Shown piece by piece: positions 27,421 through 37,517 of a stretch of 64,000 bases of DNA (position 1 is its first letter; each line of letters begins with the position of its first letter). The notes beneath the pieces are model-generated. The model searched no databases and was not told the origin of the DNA. It saw only the letters and a list, made by a program, of their open reading frames with translations. Where the stretch lies: assembly GCA_000212915.1 (NCBI GenBank), contig CM001167.1, forward strand, positions 2,410,780 to 2,474,779, read 5' to 3'. Origin of the DNA: Bacteroides coprosuis DSM 18011. GTDB lineage: Bacteria > Bacteroidota > Bacteroidia > Bacteroidales > Bacteroidaceae. Both the position numbers and the translations under genes were made by a program.

Positions 27421-29160
27421 ATGAAACACTTTCCTTCTTGGAGCAAAACTATTGGCTTGATGCTGATAGCTCTCCTATCATTCTCCGCATGTAGTGATGA
27501 TGAGGCTACGGTACTCAATCCTCCCCAAATCACTCTGGATCAAGAAGACAATATCTATCTGACAAAAATAAATACTCCGATAACTATTGAGCCGAAGTAT
27601 GAAAATGCTCAAGGGGCAGTTTTTGCTTGGAAAATTGATGGCAAAATCATCAGTACAGATGAAAATCTAACTTTCTCAAGCAGTAAGCAAACCGAAGTTT
27701 ATGCTACACTTGAAGCTATAACCAAGGCTGGTACAGCTTATGAAGAACTAAAGATAAGTGTACGCAATCTACTACCTCCAGTTATCTCTTTATCTATCCC
27801 CGAAGAAGGATATAAAATTATGATGGGTAGCAGTCTAAACTTTAAACCAGAGGTAGAGGACATTCTTGAAAATGCAGAATGGGCTTGGTATATAGGAGAT
27901 AAAAAAGTATCTACCGACCTAGAATACACCTTTAAAGAAGATAGCAAAGGCAATTATGATCTCCGCTTTGAAGCTTCCAATGAAGATGGAAAGGACGAAG
28001 TCATCATACCAATAGCTGTTTGCACTCCCGATGAACTACCCTTTACTTGGGCTTTTGAGCAAGATAAATACTTCCTTTCTGCAGGAAGATCAATCCGCAT
28101 CCCGATACTCAACATTGAAAATGCTTTTGATGCTGAATACATCTGGGAGGTAAACGGAGAAGAAAAACAAAAAAACAAAGATACAGCCTTTATCTTCTCA
28201 GAAAAAAAAGAAGGGGAATATACGCTTAAGGTAACCATGAAAAACAACTTCAGCTCGGCAACCAAAGAGTTGATAGTCAAAGTATGCCCTAAAGAAGGTA
28301 CTTACGAACGCAAACCTTCGGGAGCAAGTATCATTAGTTGGAACAAAGTGTATAAATTCTTACCAGCTCCTGGTCAGTTTGTCAACGAAAACTATACTTG
28401 TAACTCCATGGAAGAAGCCAATGCCTATGCAGAAAGTAGATTAGCTGCTAATGGTTATGTTTCTCTAGGTGGCTTCGGCGGATACCTTGTTGTAGGCTTC
28501 GATCATAGTATTCAAAATGATAACGATTATAATATTCAAATTGCAGGAAACTCTTTTGATGGTTCTTCTGAACCTGGTATTGTGTGGGTTATGCAAGATG
28601 AAAATGGTGATGGAAAGCCCAATGACACGTGGTACGAACTTAAAGGTTCGGAATATGGCAAACCAGAAACCATTCAAAACTATGCGGTAACCTACTACAA
28701 ACCTAAAGCTCCAGGAATGCCTGTAATGTGGACAGATAACCAAGGACAATCGGGTTCGGTAGATTACCTAAGTCAGTTCCACAAACAAGATTACTATTAC
28801 CCTAATTGGGTAACTACTCCTAGTTATACACTTTACGGTACTTGCCTAAAATCAAAGACAAAGGAAACCTCTCCTGGTTATTGGTACAATGGCACTTTCG
28901 AGTGGGGTTATGCTGATAACTTTAGCCCAATCGACCGTCTAACTAACGACACCAACCATAATGCTGGGGTAAATGGTAATCACTTTAAGATTAGTGATGC
29001 AGTAACACACGATGGCAAACCAGCCAACTTAAAATACATTGACTTCGTAAAAATTCAAACAGGTGTTAACTCAAAAGCGGGTTGGCTAGGAGAAGTTTCT
29101 ACAGAAGTCTTCAACGTGAAAGATTTCAATCTTTTTAAAAACAATACTAAGAAAAAATAA
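27421..29160 (+). CDS. surface lipoprotein with PKD-like domains, BtuH candidate
   Basis: 579 aa with lipoprotein signal (LLSFSACSDDE). The N-terminal half has about three PKD/Ig-like domains (residues 35-290, with repeats like GAVFAWKIDGK, AEWAWYIGDKK, AEYIWEVNGEE). The C-terminal half (300-570) has a conserved globular domain with DENGDGKPNDTWYELKGSEY and FDHSIQND. It lies in the B12 operon 17 bp after btuG. Bacteroides B12 loci encode BtuH, a B12-binding lipoprotein; this gene is a candidate, but the equivalence is inference. Confidence 0.7.
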   Translation: MKHFPSWSKTIGLMLIALLSFSACSDDEATVLNPPQITLDQEDNIYLTKINTPITIEPKYENAQGAVFAWKIDGKIISTDENLTFSSSKQTEVYATLEAITKAGTAYEELKISVRNLLPPVISLSIPEEGYKIMMGSSLNFKPEVEDILENAEWAWYIGDKKVSTDLEYTFKEDSKGNYDLRFEASNEDGKDEVIIPIAVCTPDELPFTWAFEQDKYFLSAGRSIRIPILNIENAFDAEYIWEVNGEEKQKNKDTAFIFSEKKEGEYTLKVTMKNNFSSATKELIVKVCPKEGTYERKPSGASIISWNKVYKFLPAPGQFVNENYTCNSMEEANAYAESRLAANGYVSLGGFGGYLVVGFDHSIQNDNDYNIQIAGNSFDGSSEPGIVWVMQDENGDGKPNDTWYELKGSEYGKPETIQNYAVTYYKPKAPGMPVMWTDNQGQSGSVDYLSQFHKQDYYYPNWVTTPSYTLYGTCLKSKTKETSPGYWYNGTFEWGYADNFSPIDRLTNDTNHNAGVNGNHFKISDAVTHDGKPANLKYIDFVKIQTGVNSKAGWLGEVSTEVFNVKDFNLFKNNTKKK

Positions 29161-29162
29161 TC

Positions 29163-31286
29163 ATGAAATACATCTATAAAATTCTAGCCTTTAGTCTTAT
29201 CGCTTGCTGCATAGGACTAACAAGTTGCTCTGATGACGATAGCGACTTCGATGGCACTGATGCTTACTTTACCTCTTTTGCTCTACACGTAGGTGAAACC
29301 ACCTATACTGCTAGTATCATTAACAATGAGATAGTGGTACAAGTCCCTCAGGGAACAGATTTAGTAGAAGCAGAAGCTAGTTATACTTTGAGTGAGAATG
29401 CCAAAGTAATGCCCGATCCTAAGGATATTTACGACTGGACAAGTGATCAACTCTTCCGTGTTGAAGCTTATAATAAGAATTATAACTCTTTCGTGTATAA
29501 ATTGAAGTACACAGACATTTCTGCTGATGAAGATGTTATTCTGCGTACACAAGCCGATGTAGATAATTTTGAATCCTTGAAAGCCAATCGTATTAATGGA
29601 AACTTAATCATTGGATCTACAACTGCGGTAGCCGAAGAAGATATCATTCGCAATTTAAATGGACTAAGTACTTTAAATGAGGTAGCTTATAACATCATTA
29701 TTAATCCTAGTTTTGGTGGAGCCCATCTTGCTGGATTATCCAATCTTCACCAAGCTGGTGGATTGTATATCGGAACTTTGGAAAATGAAGCCAAATTCAA
29801 TCAAGAGAAAATAAATGTTACTCTTCCACAACTTAAGAGTGTGGGCAACCTTATTATTCGCTCCAACAACATCAATGAAGTCTATTTTCCTGAGTTGGAG
29901 GAAGCTAGCTCTATCCATATCCAATCTCAAATGTTGGAACAACTTGATATGAGCGACTTAGTAAACTGCTACGGCACATTTACTCTGAATGGATCACAAG
30001 TAACTAGTGATGGCTCGTATGGCAACCCATTAAATGAAACAAGTGCCAACTCTACACTATTGACAATAGACTTACCTGCTCTGGCTCATATAGAAGGAGA
30101 TTTTAACCTAGTTTATTTTTGGAAAACAAATACACTCAAATTACCTGCTTTAAAAACTATTGGAGGAAACTGTGTAGCAAATACATTAAAAAACATACAG
30201 AAAGTGAGTTTCCCTGCTCTAGAAGAAGTTACGGGTAAGTTCAATTCTGTAGGTAATGATGGTATGAGTAAGATAGAGCTAAGTGCTTTAACTCATGCAG
30301 GAAATGTATCTATTGCTAGTTTAAATGAGTTTAGTATCAATCTAAAAGAGATTAATCTTCAGGCGCTCCAAAGTGTGGACAATGATCTTACTATCCGATT
30401 TGCGATAGTAGAAGAGTTGCAGTTTCCTAATCTTACCAAAGTGGGAAATAAACTAACCTGCGAAAAAATGCAGTTTATAGAGAAAGTAAATGCGCCTCTA
30501 CTTAAAGAATGCAAGAAGGTTAATTTTGAGGTAGTCAATCTATTAAAAGAATTCAACTTACCTCTATTAACTCAAGTTGAAGAGTTTGTTATATCTAGCT
30601 CTCGCCTTATCGAATCTATTGATTTATCTACTATTCAAAAAGCTGAAAAAGTATCTATAAAGAACTGTCCTGCTTTAACTCTTATCTCTGCTCCTAAGCA
30701 GATAACAACAGAATTTTCAGTAGGAGATTCTGGTGGAGATAAACTAGAAATCAATACTCTTCAAAAAACGCCAAAATTCAATGTATCGGGTGGAAATGCC
30801 AAAGAATTGATCATTAAAGACCTTACTGAAGCAGAAAAATTCTCTCTAAGTAGCGGAAAAGCTAAAAGTGTTATCGTTAAAGATCTTACTAATGCGGGAG
30901 ATTTTTCTTTGGAAAGCTTCAAAGAGGCTACTCACCTAGAAGTTCCACTTCTAGAAAAAGTAAAATCATTTACTATGTCTGAGTGGTTTAAACTAGAAAA
31001 CTTCAATTTTCCTAAACTATCTACCGTAGAAAAGAAATTTTCTTTCAAAGGGGTAAGAAGTCAATGGGATAAAAACAATGAATGTATCACTACCAACCTC
31101 AATGCATTCTCAGCTCTTACGCAAGCAGAAAGTATTGAAGTACAGTTTGCTGCCCACTTAACCGATTTTACTGGACTAAAAAATGTGGTTCAGAACGTAG
31201 AGGCTAAAAACTGGAAGGTAGAAAACAATAAGTACAACCCGACTCACCAAGATATGTTGGACGGGAAATACACTGAAAACAAATAG
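29163..31286 (+). CDS. LRR-like surface lipoprotein in B12 operon (paralogue 1)
   Basis: 707 aa with lipoprotein signal (CCIGLTSCSDDD). A DUF5018-like beta domain (residues 30-120) precedes a long array of about 22-25 aa leucine-rich units of the form (F/L)P-x-L-x2-(V/I)-x-G-x-(F/L) between 130 and 680, which predicts a solenoid. A shared tail (NWKVENNKYNPT) occurs also in the next gene. The 2-bp spacing to the previous gene means co-transcription under the riboswitch. No known B12 role for this type is recalled; ligand capture or receptor assembly is a guess. Confidence 0.75.
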   Translation: MKYIYKILAFSLIACCIGLTSCSDDDSDFDGTDAYFTSFALHVGETTYTASIINNEIVVQVPQGTDLVEAEASYTLSENAKVMPDPKDIYDWTSDQLFRVEAYNKNYNSFVYKLKYTDISADEDVILRTQADVDNFESLKANRINGNLIIGSTTAVAEEDIIRNLNGLSTLNEVAYNIIINPSFGGAHLAGLSNLHQAGGLYIGTLENEAKFNQEKINVTLPQLKSVGNLIIRSNNINEVYFPELEEASSIHIQSQMLEQLDMSDLVNCYGTFTLNGSQVTSDGSYGNPLNETSANSTLLTIDLPALAHIEGDFNLVYFWKTNTLKLPALKTIGGNCVANTLKNIQKVSFPALEEVTGKFNSVGNDGMSKIELSALTHAGNVSIASLNEFSINLKEINLQALQSVDNDLTIRFAIVEELQFPNLTKVGNKLTCEKMQFIEKVNAPLLKECKKVNFEVVNLLKEFNLPLLTQVEEFVISSSRLIESIDLSTIQKAEKVSIKNCPALTLISAPKQITTEFSVGDSGGDKLEINTLQKTPKFNVSGGNAKELIIKDLTEAEKFSLSSGKAKSVIVKDLTNAGDFSLESFKEATHLEVPLLEKVKSFTMSEWFKLENFNFPKLSTVEKKFSFKGVRSQWDKNNECITTNLNAFSALTQAESIEVQFAAHLTDFTGLKNVVQNVEAKNWKVENNKYNPTHQDMLDGKYTENK

Positions 31287-31291
31287 AAAAG

Positions 31292-33328
31292 ATGAAACAT
31301 ATATATTTAAAATTAAATCTAATCTGCCTCGCTATTTTGGGCTTTAGCTTTGTAAGCTGCTCTAGTGATGACGATGACTTTGCAGGTAAAGACAATTATA
31401 TCATCTCCCTAAATCTAAATAAGGGAGGTGAGATTTTTACAGCTGCAATTCAAGGAGTAACAATAAGTGTAACTGTTCCGGCCAATACCGATCTAACTTC
31501 GGGTGTAAAAGCAGAAATCAAATTGGCTGAATTAGCAAAAATATCTCCCGACCCTACTTCTGTTTCCGACTGGGGTAAAGAACAAACTTTTGTAGTAACC
31601 TCACACAACAACTCTAAATGTGAATATACCTACCAAGTAATTTATACTGATGCGGTAGAAAAGGCTACAATTTATCTAACTACTCAAAAAGAAGTAGATG
31701 ACTTTGGCAAAAAAGGTATCAAAGCGATAGACGGAAACTTGATTATTGGTAAGGATGGAGTGGTAGCCGAAGAAGATATTATTCACAATTTGGATGGACT
31801 AAAAGCTTTGCAAGAAGTGAGTAAAAGCATCACGATCAAAAGCTCTTACCAAGGTGAAGATTTAAGTGGATTAGTACATTTAACTTCAGCTGGTAATATT
31901 TATTTAGGTACAGTAGCTAGTCCGTTACTTTCTGAAAACCTAAAAACAGTGGAACTCCCTGCTCTAAAAAAAACATCAGAACTAGTACTACACTCTGCCA
32001 ACCTAGAAAACATCTCTCTTCCTCAGCTACGTTCAGCATTCTGTGTACAATTAATTGCTGAAAAGTTAGAGCAGTTTTCGGCTCCTCTACTTGAATCTGT
32101 TTCAAATGACTTCGTGATGAAACCTTCTACCAACTCAAATACAAAGAATAAGAGTCTAGAAGAACTTCGCCTAGAAAAATTAAAAAACGTAGGTGGCTCT
32201 ATCATTATATCTAATATGAGTCAAACTAAAACGATTCATTTTTCGGAACTAGCAGAAATAAGAGGTTCATTCAACACTAAAGATATCAATGAGTTGACTG
32301 ATTTAGATCTTAAAAAACTAACCTCAGTTGGTGGATCTCTAGAATTGAAAGAGCCTAAACACTTAACTCAAGTAGAACTACCTCTTCTTACTCAAGCTGG
32401 TAGCATTGAATTTAATGCAGGCTATAGCCAAGGTGCTATCGAGAAATACGACTTTAGCAAATTGGAAACGGTTAATGGTCAGTTTATTTTAAAGGCAAAA
32501 GGTAATCTAAAAGGCATCGACTTCCCTGCTCTAAAAACTGTTCAAGGAAGACTCGAGATACAAGGAACTGAGCAAGTTAGTTCGCTCAACTTTCCCCAGC
32601 TCAATTCTTGTGAACATATCTACTTCTATGGTCTTAAGAAATTAAAGAACCTAGATTTAGCCAAAGCAAAATTGGGCAAACTTGAAATCATAACTTGTCC
32701 GGCACTAACAGAAGTAAAAGCGATGCAGATAGATGAAGCTATATTCAATGGTGGTTCAGAACCAGGTAATGTTCCTACACTAGTAGGTATCACAGAAATA
32801 GCGGGTAAGTTGGAAATAACTAGCTATAACCAAACAAAAGACTTCAATTTCCCGAACCTAAAAAAGGTAGGACATATTAATATGAATTCGGGAATTAGTA
32901 ATGGGGGTTCAACTCTCTCTTTTCCACATCTTGTAGAAGTAGGAATACTAAATGCATCGGGTACTACCCTCAACACATTTGAATTTCCAATGCTAGAAAA
33001 AGTAACCGAAAAATGGAGTACTACCTACTTCAAGTTTATGAAGGAGGGCAGCATTGTCATACCTAAACTTACCGAAGTAAAAGTGCTAGAATTCAAAGGT
33101 GCTGGTTGGGCAGGTGATGGTATTAATATGCCGCTTACTAATCTAGACCTATTTAGTGAACTTAAAAAAGTAGAAACAGTCATTATTGAAAACTGGGGCA
33201 ACCTAGTAGATTACAAAGGGCTAAAAAATATAATCCCTACTCTTGAAAAAGAAAACTGGAAAGTAAAAGACAATAAATACAATCCTACTTTTGAGCAAAT
33301 GCTCAATGGCGACTATGTACAAAAATAG
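31292..33328 (+). CDS. LRR-like surface lipoprotein in B12 operon (paralogue 2)
   Basis: 678 aa with lipoprotein signal (FSFVSCSSDDD), the same DUF5018-like start and leucine-rich solenoid as the gene before it, and the same C-terminal tail (NWKVKDNKYNPT). It looks like a tandem duplicate that has diverged strongly. It is last in the operon, 5 bp after the previous stop, and a strong terminator follows. Confidence 0.75.
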   Translation: MKHIYLKLNLICLAILGFSFVSCSSDDDDFAGKDNYIISLNLNKGGEIFTAAIQGVTISVTVPANTDLTSGVKAEIKLAELAKISPDPTSVSDWGKEQTFVVTSHNNSKCEYTYQVIYTDAVEKATIYLTTQKEVDDFGKKGIKAIDGNLIIGKDGVVAEEDIIHNLDGLKALQEVSKSITIKSSYQGEDLSGLVHLTSAGNIYLGTVASPLLSENLKTVELPALKKTSELVLHSANLENISLPQLRSAFCVQLIAEKLEQFSAPLLESVSNDFVMKPSTNSNTKNKSLEELRLEKLKNVGGSIIISNMSQTKTIHFSELAEIRGSFNTKDINELTDLDLKKLTSVGGSLELKEPKHLTQVELPLLTQAGSIEFNAGYSQGAIEKYDFSKLETVNGQFILKAKGNLKGIDFPALKTVQGRLEIQGTEQVSSLNFPQLNSCEHIYFYGLKKLKNLDLAKAKLGKLEIITCPALTEVKAMQIDEAIFNGGSEPGNVPTLVGITEIAGKLEITSYNQTKDFNFPNLKKVGHINMNSGISNGGSTLSFPHLVEVGILNASGTTLNTFEFPMLEKVTEKWSTTYFKFMKEGSIVIPKLTEVKVLEFKGAGWAGDGINMPLTNLDLFSELKKVETVIIENWGNLVDYKGLKNIIPTLEKENWKVKDNKYNPTFEQMLNGDYVQK

Positions 33329-33364
33329 ACTTCTATAATATTTTAGCATATCTATTATTAAGTG

Positions 33365-33402
33365 AAAAAGGGTTGCTTCCTAGCGTGGAAGCAACCCTTT
33401 TT
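33365..33402 (+). terminator. terminator of the B12 operon
   Basis: Stem AAAAAGGGTTGCTTCC / GGAAGCAACCCTTTTT with a 6-nt loop. It can act in both directions and also closes the convergent gene at 33436. Confidence 0.9.
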
Positions 33403-33435
33403 AAAATGAATATATTATAAAAAATCAGATGTTCA

Positions 33436-34431
33436 TTACATTATGTTTTCTACACAAGGGATAATCTTAGCACTCTTAGGATAAACCAAATCTCCTACTG
33501 ACGTACGAGAAAAAGCACTCTCATGAATTACTTCTATACCCTCTCCTAACTCTAAATCGGACAATCTACAACAGTGCGTAAAAGCTTGATCTCCCACGAC
33601 TTTCACTGTAGATGGCACCGAGATCGACTTAATGCTATAGCAACAGTAGAATGCTGCAGGACCTATTTCTTCGAGTCCATTATAAAGTTTCACTTCAGAT
33701 AGCTTTTCGCAAGGATAAAACGCTCTCAAGCCAATAGATTTAATTTGATCAGACCAATCTACACGCTCCAAAGCACGACAAGCACTAAAAGCATAATCAG
33801 AAATCACCTTTAAGCTCTTAGGGAAAGTAACTGATTTAAGAGCCTCAACATCAGAAAAAGCCTTAAACGCAATCGTTTCTACACCTTCGGGAATCTCGTA
33901 ATGCTCACCTTTCTTAGCACAAGGGTAACAAATAAGAGTTTTCATATCGCCAGAATACAACACTCCATCTACCGATTTAAAATTGGGGGATTTAGATGTT
34001 ATTGATTCCAGATTTAAGCACTTATCAAAAGCAGCCTCGCCTATCCCTACAAGAGATTCGGGTAGTTCTACATGAGTCAGTAGGCAGCCCATAAAAGACT
34101 CTTCACCTATTGCTCGCAATGTAGAAGGGAGTTTTAATGTTTTAATAGGAGTTTGATAAAAAGCACCTGGATGAATTTCCAATAAGCCCTCGGGCAAATC
34201 TAGTTCTTCAAAGCCACATCCTTCAAAAGCTGAAGAATGAATCTCTCTTAAAGTACTTGGAAAGGTGATTTTTTTGAGTTGTGAATTTCGTAAAAAAGCT
34301 TGACGTCCAACAGTAGTTACACCTTCAGGGATGTCATATTCTTTAATATACCAAGCAGCCTCAATCAAGTTTGTTTTATAGGGCGAATATTTCACCCCCT
34401 GGTCATCGATAAAAAAAGAATTCTTCGTCAT
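33436..34431 (-). CDS. BspA-type leucine-rich repeat protein, no signal peptide
   Basis: The best start is ATG at 34431 (MTKNSFFIDDQGVKYSP), giving 331 aa; the frame extends upstream to 34533 with non-typical sequence. It consists of about ten TpLRR/BspA repeats of 23 aa (pattern G-x-x-A-F-x-x-C-x-x-L-x-x-I-x-I-P-x-S). No signal peptide or sorting tail is visible, so a cytosolic place is likely unless exported by another route. Binding partner unknown. Confidence 0.82.
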   Translation of the reverse strand: MTKNSFFIDDQGVKYSPYKTNLIEAAWYIKEYDIPEGVTTVGRQAFLRNSQLKKITFPSTLREIHSSAFEGCGFEELDLPEGLLEIHPGAFYQTPIKTLKLPSTLRAIGEESFMGCLLTHVELPESLVGIGEAAFDKCLNLESITSKSPNFKSVDGVLYSGDMKTLICYPCAKKGEHYEIPEGVETIAFKAFSDVEALKSVTFPKSLKVISDYAFSACRALERVDWSDQIKSIGLRAFYPCEKLSEVKLYNGLEEIGPAAFYCCYSIKSISVPSTVKVVGDQAFTHCCRLSDLELGEGIEVIHESAFSRTSVGDLVYPKSAKIIPCVENIM

Positions 34432-34533
34432 AGTATAAAGATTTAAGTTAAGTATTCTACCAAGGTTAAAGTCAGTCCACCTATAAAAAAGATATTTCTT
34501 ATTTTTTTCTGTTGTATCATATAATCCACCCAC

Positions 34534-35255
34534 TCCTAAGTCTAGCTATAAAAGAGAATAGAAAGATTGAAACGAAGAAAGCAGAAAAAAGAATAGCACT
34601 ATCCTTTTTTGTATATTATTAATACCGTAACCCAAGCTATTTTATAATAAAAAGATAGATTCATGGTCCGATAGTTGAACTATACTTACTACAATATAAC
34701 AATTTGTTTAAATATTAAGTATTTTTAAGACCATTATTTCATACAAAAATTTTGATATTTCAATCCTATGCTCCTCTATAAAAAGAAGTAAGATAGCCTT
34801 TCCAAACGAATTCAAATATTTTGTTACTAGAAGTGATTGCTATCCAATAATTAGCCACAAAACAGTCTATTATACAGACACATCGTTATTGCCCAAAAGT
34901 CGCTTTATAAAAAAGCAACACGAAATCTATTTAGAGAGATAAAGTGAAGAAGTATTTTGACAAAAACACCTATCCAAAATCAACTTATTTACATCATTTT
35001 ATGGATAGGCTGTTTAGGAGGAACAAACCCAATAAACATCGGGATCAAAAGACTGCTTGATCGGTGTCAAGACATTACGATGACACCGACATGTCATTCT
35101 CATGTCGGTGTCAGAATCCTACTATCCATCACCCTAGATATTTATTATAAATCTTAGTATTATCCCTCCATAAATGCCAGTCAAATGATTAACTTTGTTA
35201 GAACAATAATTCTCTAAGAGAAAACAAGTAACGCATTTAAAAGACACAACATAAA
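34534..35255. other. 722-bp divergent intergenic region
   Basis: It contains copy C of the 13-mer element and, at 35190-35197, TAACTTTG as a likely -7 box for the next gene. The rest is AT-rich with no recognised signal. Confidence 0.55.
35057..35113 (+). repeat. triple 13-mer element, copy C (variant)
   Basis: A perfect inverted pair TGACACCGACATG (35081-35093) and CATGTCGGTGTCA (35101-35113) with the usual 7-bp gap (TCATTCT). The third unit is degenerate and inverted (TCGGTGTCA at 35061-35069), unlike the other copies. It lies about 140 bp before the ATG of the next gene. Confidence 0.8.
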
Positions 35256-36065
35256 ATGGAAAATTTAATTCCTCTTCTATCAATAACCTTCTTTGGCAAC
35301 TTATATCTACAAGGAGATGAAGTCTATCCTGAGTTCGATACAATCAATCCTGCTTTTAGGAACTTCCATACGATTAGTTTTTGGCAACTAGACCCCGATG
35401 ATTATAAAAAGCCTCCTTTATTAAAAGCTCTAACACCCACTGATTGGTTTGCTTTTTTGAAAGAATTGGGTTGTAAAGGTGTTCGCTTATTGTGTATCTA
35501 CAGCACTCGGGATGAAAGCCAAGAAGCCCCTATTTTAAATAAGGGTAGATGGATGATTGAAACAATGTTTTCAGACCATTCTTGGTGGTGGTATCCAAAG
35601 GTAGATGGTGCAGAAACAGCAAAAAGTGGCACTATGAGATTAGTATCCAACGAAGATGCTCCTATTCTAAACATGGGAGAAAGCCATCAATCTGCCAAAA
35701 AGAAATTGAAGATTGCTCTTCAAAAAGCTTTAGATTTCTCTCTCGACCATGCTAATTCTTTTGATGGCGATATTTGGGCTCGTATGTTTCATTCGGCTAT
35801 CGAACTATTGGATGACAATCATATTTATAAAACGCTTCAAGAAAGCAACTATAATTACAACTGGCTGCCCATGGATGAACTCTCTACCTCGGCACACCAA
35901 CTGGTTTTTGCAGCTTATAAAGCAAATGTATTTGGAGGTTCTAGCTCTTGGCTTGATCAAGAATTTGAGTCAGAAGAGGTTGACAAAGAATTTAGACAGG
36001 TGTCTAATCAGCTATATACTGCTATGAACAATGCTTATCTTGCAGTAGCCAACAGAGCAGGTTAA
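35256..36065 (+). CDS. hypothetical protein, 269 aa
   Basis: No signal peptide or membrane helix. Aromatic-rich (HSWWWYPKVDG, TISFWQLDPDDYKKP). Not recognised. It is followed after 99 bp by the DUF4026 gene on the same strand, so the two may be functionally linked. Confidence 0.7.
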   Translation: MENLIPLLSITFFGNLYLQGDEVYPEFDTINPAFRNFHTISFWQLDPDDYKKPPLLKALTPTDWFAFLKELGCKGVRLLCIYSTRDESQEAPILNKGRWMIETMFSDHSWWWYPKVDGAETAKSGTMRLVSNEDAPILNMGESHQSAKKKLKIALQKALDFSLDHANSFDGDIWARMFHSAIELLDDNHIYKTLQESNYNYNWLPMDELSTSAHQLVFAAYKANVFGGSSSWLDQEFESEEVDKEFRQVSNQLYTAMNNAYLAVANRAG

Positions 36066-36164
36066 AACAAAATAGAATCTGGTAAGGTGCTCTTAAATAG
36101 ATACAAAAGAGTATATTTAAGAGATTATGAGAGGAGCTAACTGAATTTTAAAGAAGAATCGGGT

Positions 36165-37517
36165 ATGATTAATGAGGAAATCTATAAAAGCATCAATACA
36201 AAAGAAGCAGTAAAGCAAAATTCGATCATGGGAATAATTCCCCGCCCTATCGATAAAGACTGGATGGATATGAAGAGAGTTGCAAAACAGCTAGATAACT
36301 ATCCAGAGTTTAAACTGATTGGAATAAAAAAAGCTACTGAAGATTTTAATTCCGATCATCTTTTGGGAGATTTTGCGTATGATGCCCTCATCTGTTACAA
36401 AGAATCGGAACACTTAATCCGTATAACTGCCTATACAACGAAACGAATCGACTTCTCAACTCTTGCCTTTGGAGATCATATTCTGGCAGAAGATATACAA
36501 GAGGCTTTACATCAGCCCTATTATCTAGAAACGGATTGTATCTTTTCTGAATACCCACTTCTCTCTTATCATTTTCAATTAAAAGTGCTGGCTGCCTTGG
36601 TACCCCATGCCTCCTTAATGATTGATTTTTCTTTGCAGTTGGCAAGTTCTACTTCTTGGCTTCAGTGGGTAGCCTCCTCATCTATAGAACCTTCTATCGA
36701 CTATCTTTTTAAGATAAATACTACCTATAAAAAGATTTCGGAGGAGAAGACTGAATATTGGTTTAAAACCGCTGGATTAAAAAGATGTGGCTCTGTAGAA
36801 CTCGAAATTCTAAATTTCACAGAATATCCCCAAGAAATGTTTCAGCTAATTCTCGCTTCTGCACGAGAGTTTATCGTCAACCCACAAGGAGAAAATGCCG
36901 TTTTCCACGTAGGGAAACACATCAATCTCTGCTGGATACGTTGGGAGGAAGCTTTTATGCTCATCTCACCTTCCATACTAGGAGGATTAAAAGATAGAGA
37001 GCAAGCTCAAGATAGTTTTTACCTAAAAGAACCTTCGGGTATTCTGTTTGCTGTTCAAGATGGCAACCTACATTCTCCCCAAATCTATGGCACTACATTG
37101 CAAGGCGATAATGCTTTATATGATATGCCAAGCGAAGAACACCGAATTCAAAAAACAGCTGGTGAGCGCCTACCTTTCTTTCTTCAAGTATTTGATACTT
37201 GGCAAAAAAACTTTTCTGATCTAGATGAACAAGAGTGGGGTTTCTTTCTTTTACTATCCATACCTGTTGAAGAAAAACAAGAAGAGAACTTATGGGTACA
37301 AGTCATCCAGATTTCTACAGAGAAAATAACAGGAGAGATAATGACTTCCTCCTCTTTCTCGAATAATCTAGGTAAAGGTAGTCGGATAACACTACCCATT
37401 AATGAAAACATCAAGGATTGGATTATTTATGCTCCCGATGGCGAATACACACCAGACACTGCTTATTTATTGGAAAGCACTTCAGATCTTAGTAAGGACA
37501 TTGAATCTAACAGCTAG
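36165..37517 (+). CDS. DUF4026/DUF2314-like protein
   Basis: 450 aa, cytosolic. The middle part matches the DUF4026 pattern (HASLMIDFSLQLASSTSWLQW; VHVGKHINLCWIRWEEAFML-like region), and the last 80 residues (VIQISTEKITGEIMTSSS, ITLPINENIKDWIIY) resemble DUF2314. Function unknown; in other bacteria such proteins occur near stress or type VI-associated genes, which is not visible here. Confidence 0.7.
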   Translation: MINEEIYKSINTKEAVKQNSIMGIIPRPIDKDWMDMKRVAKQLDNYPEFKLIGIKKATEDFNSDHLLGDFAYDALICYKESEHLIRITAYTTKRIDFSTLAFGDHILAEDIQEALHQPYYLETDCIFSEYPLLSYHFQLKVLAALVPHASLMIDFSLQLASSTSWLQWVASSSIEPSIDYLFKINTTYKKISEEKTEYWFKTAGLKRCGSVELEILNFTEYPQEMFQLILASAREFIVNPQGENAVFHVGKHINLCWIRWEEAFMLISPSILGGLKDREQAQDSFYLKEPSGILFAVQDGNLHSPQIYGTTLQGDNALYDMPSEEHRIQKTAGERLPFFLQVFDTWQKNFSDLDEQEWGFFLLLSIPVEEKQEENLWVQVIQISTEKITGEIMTSSSFSNNLGKGSRITLPINENIKDWIIYAPDGEYTPDTAYLLESTSDLSKDIESNS

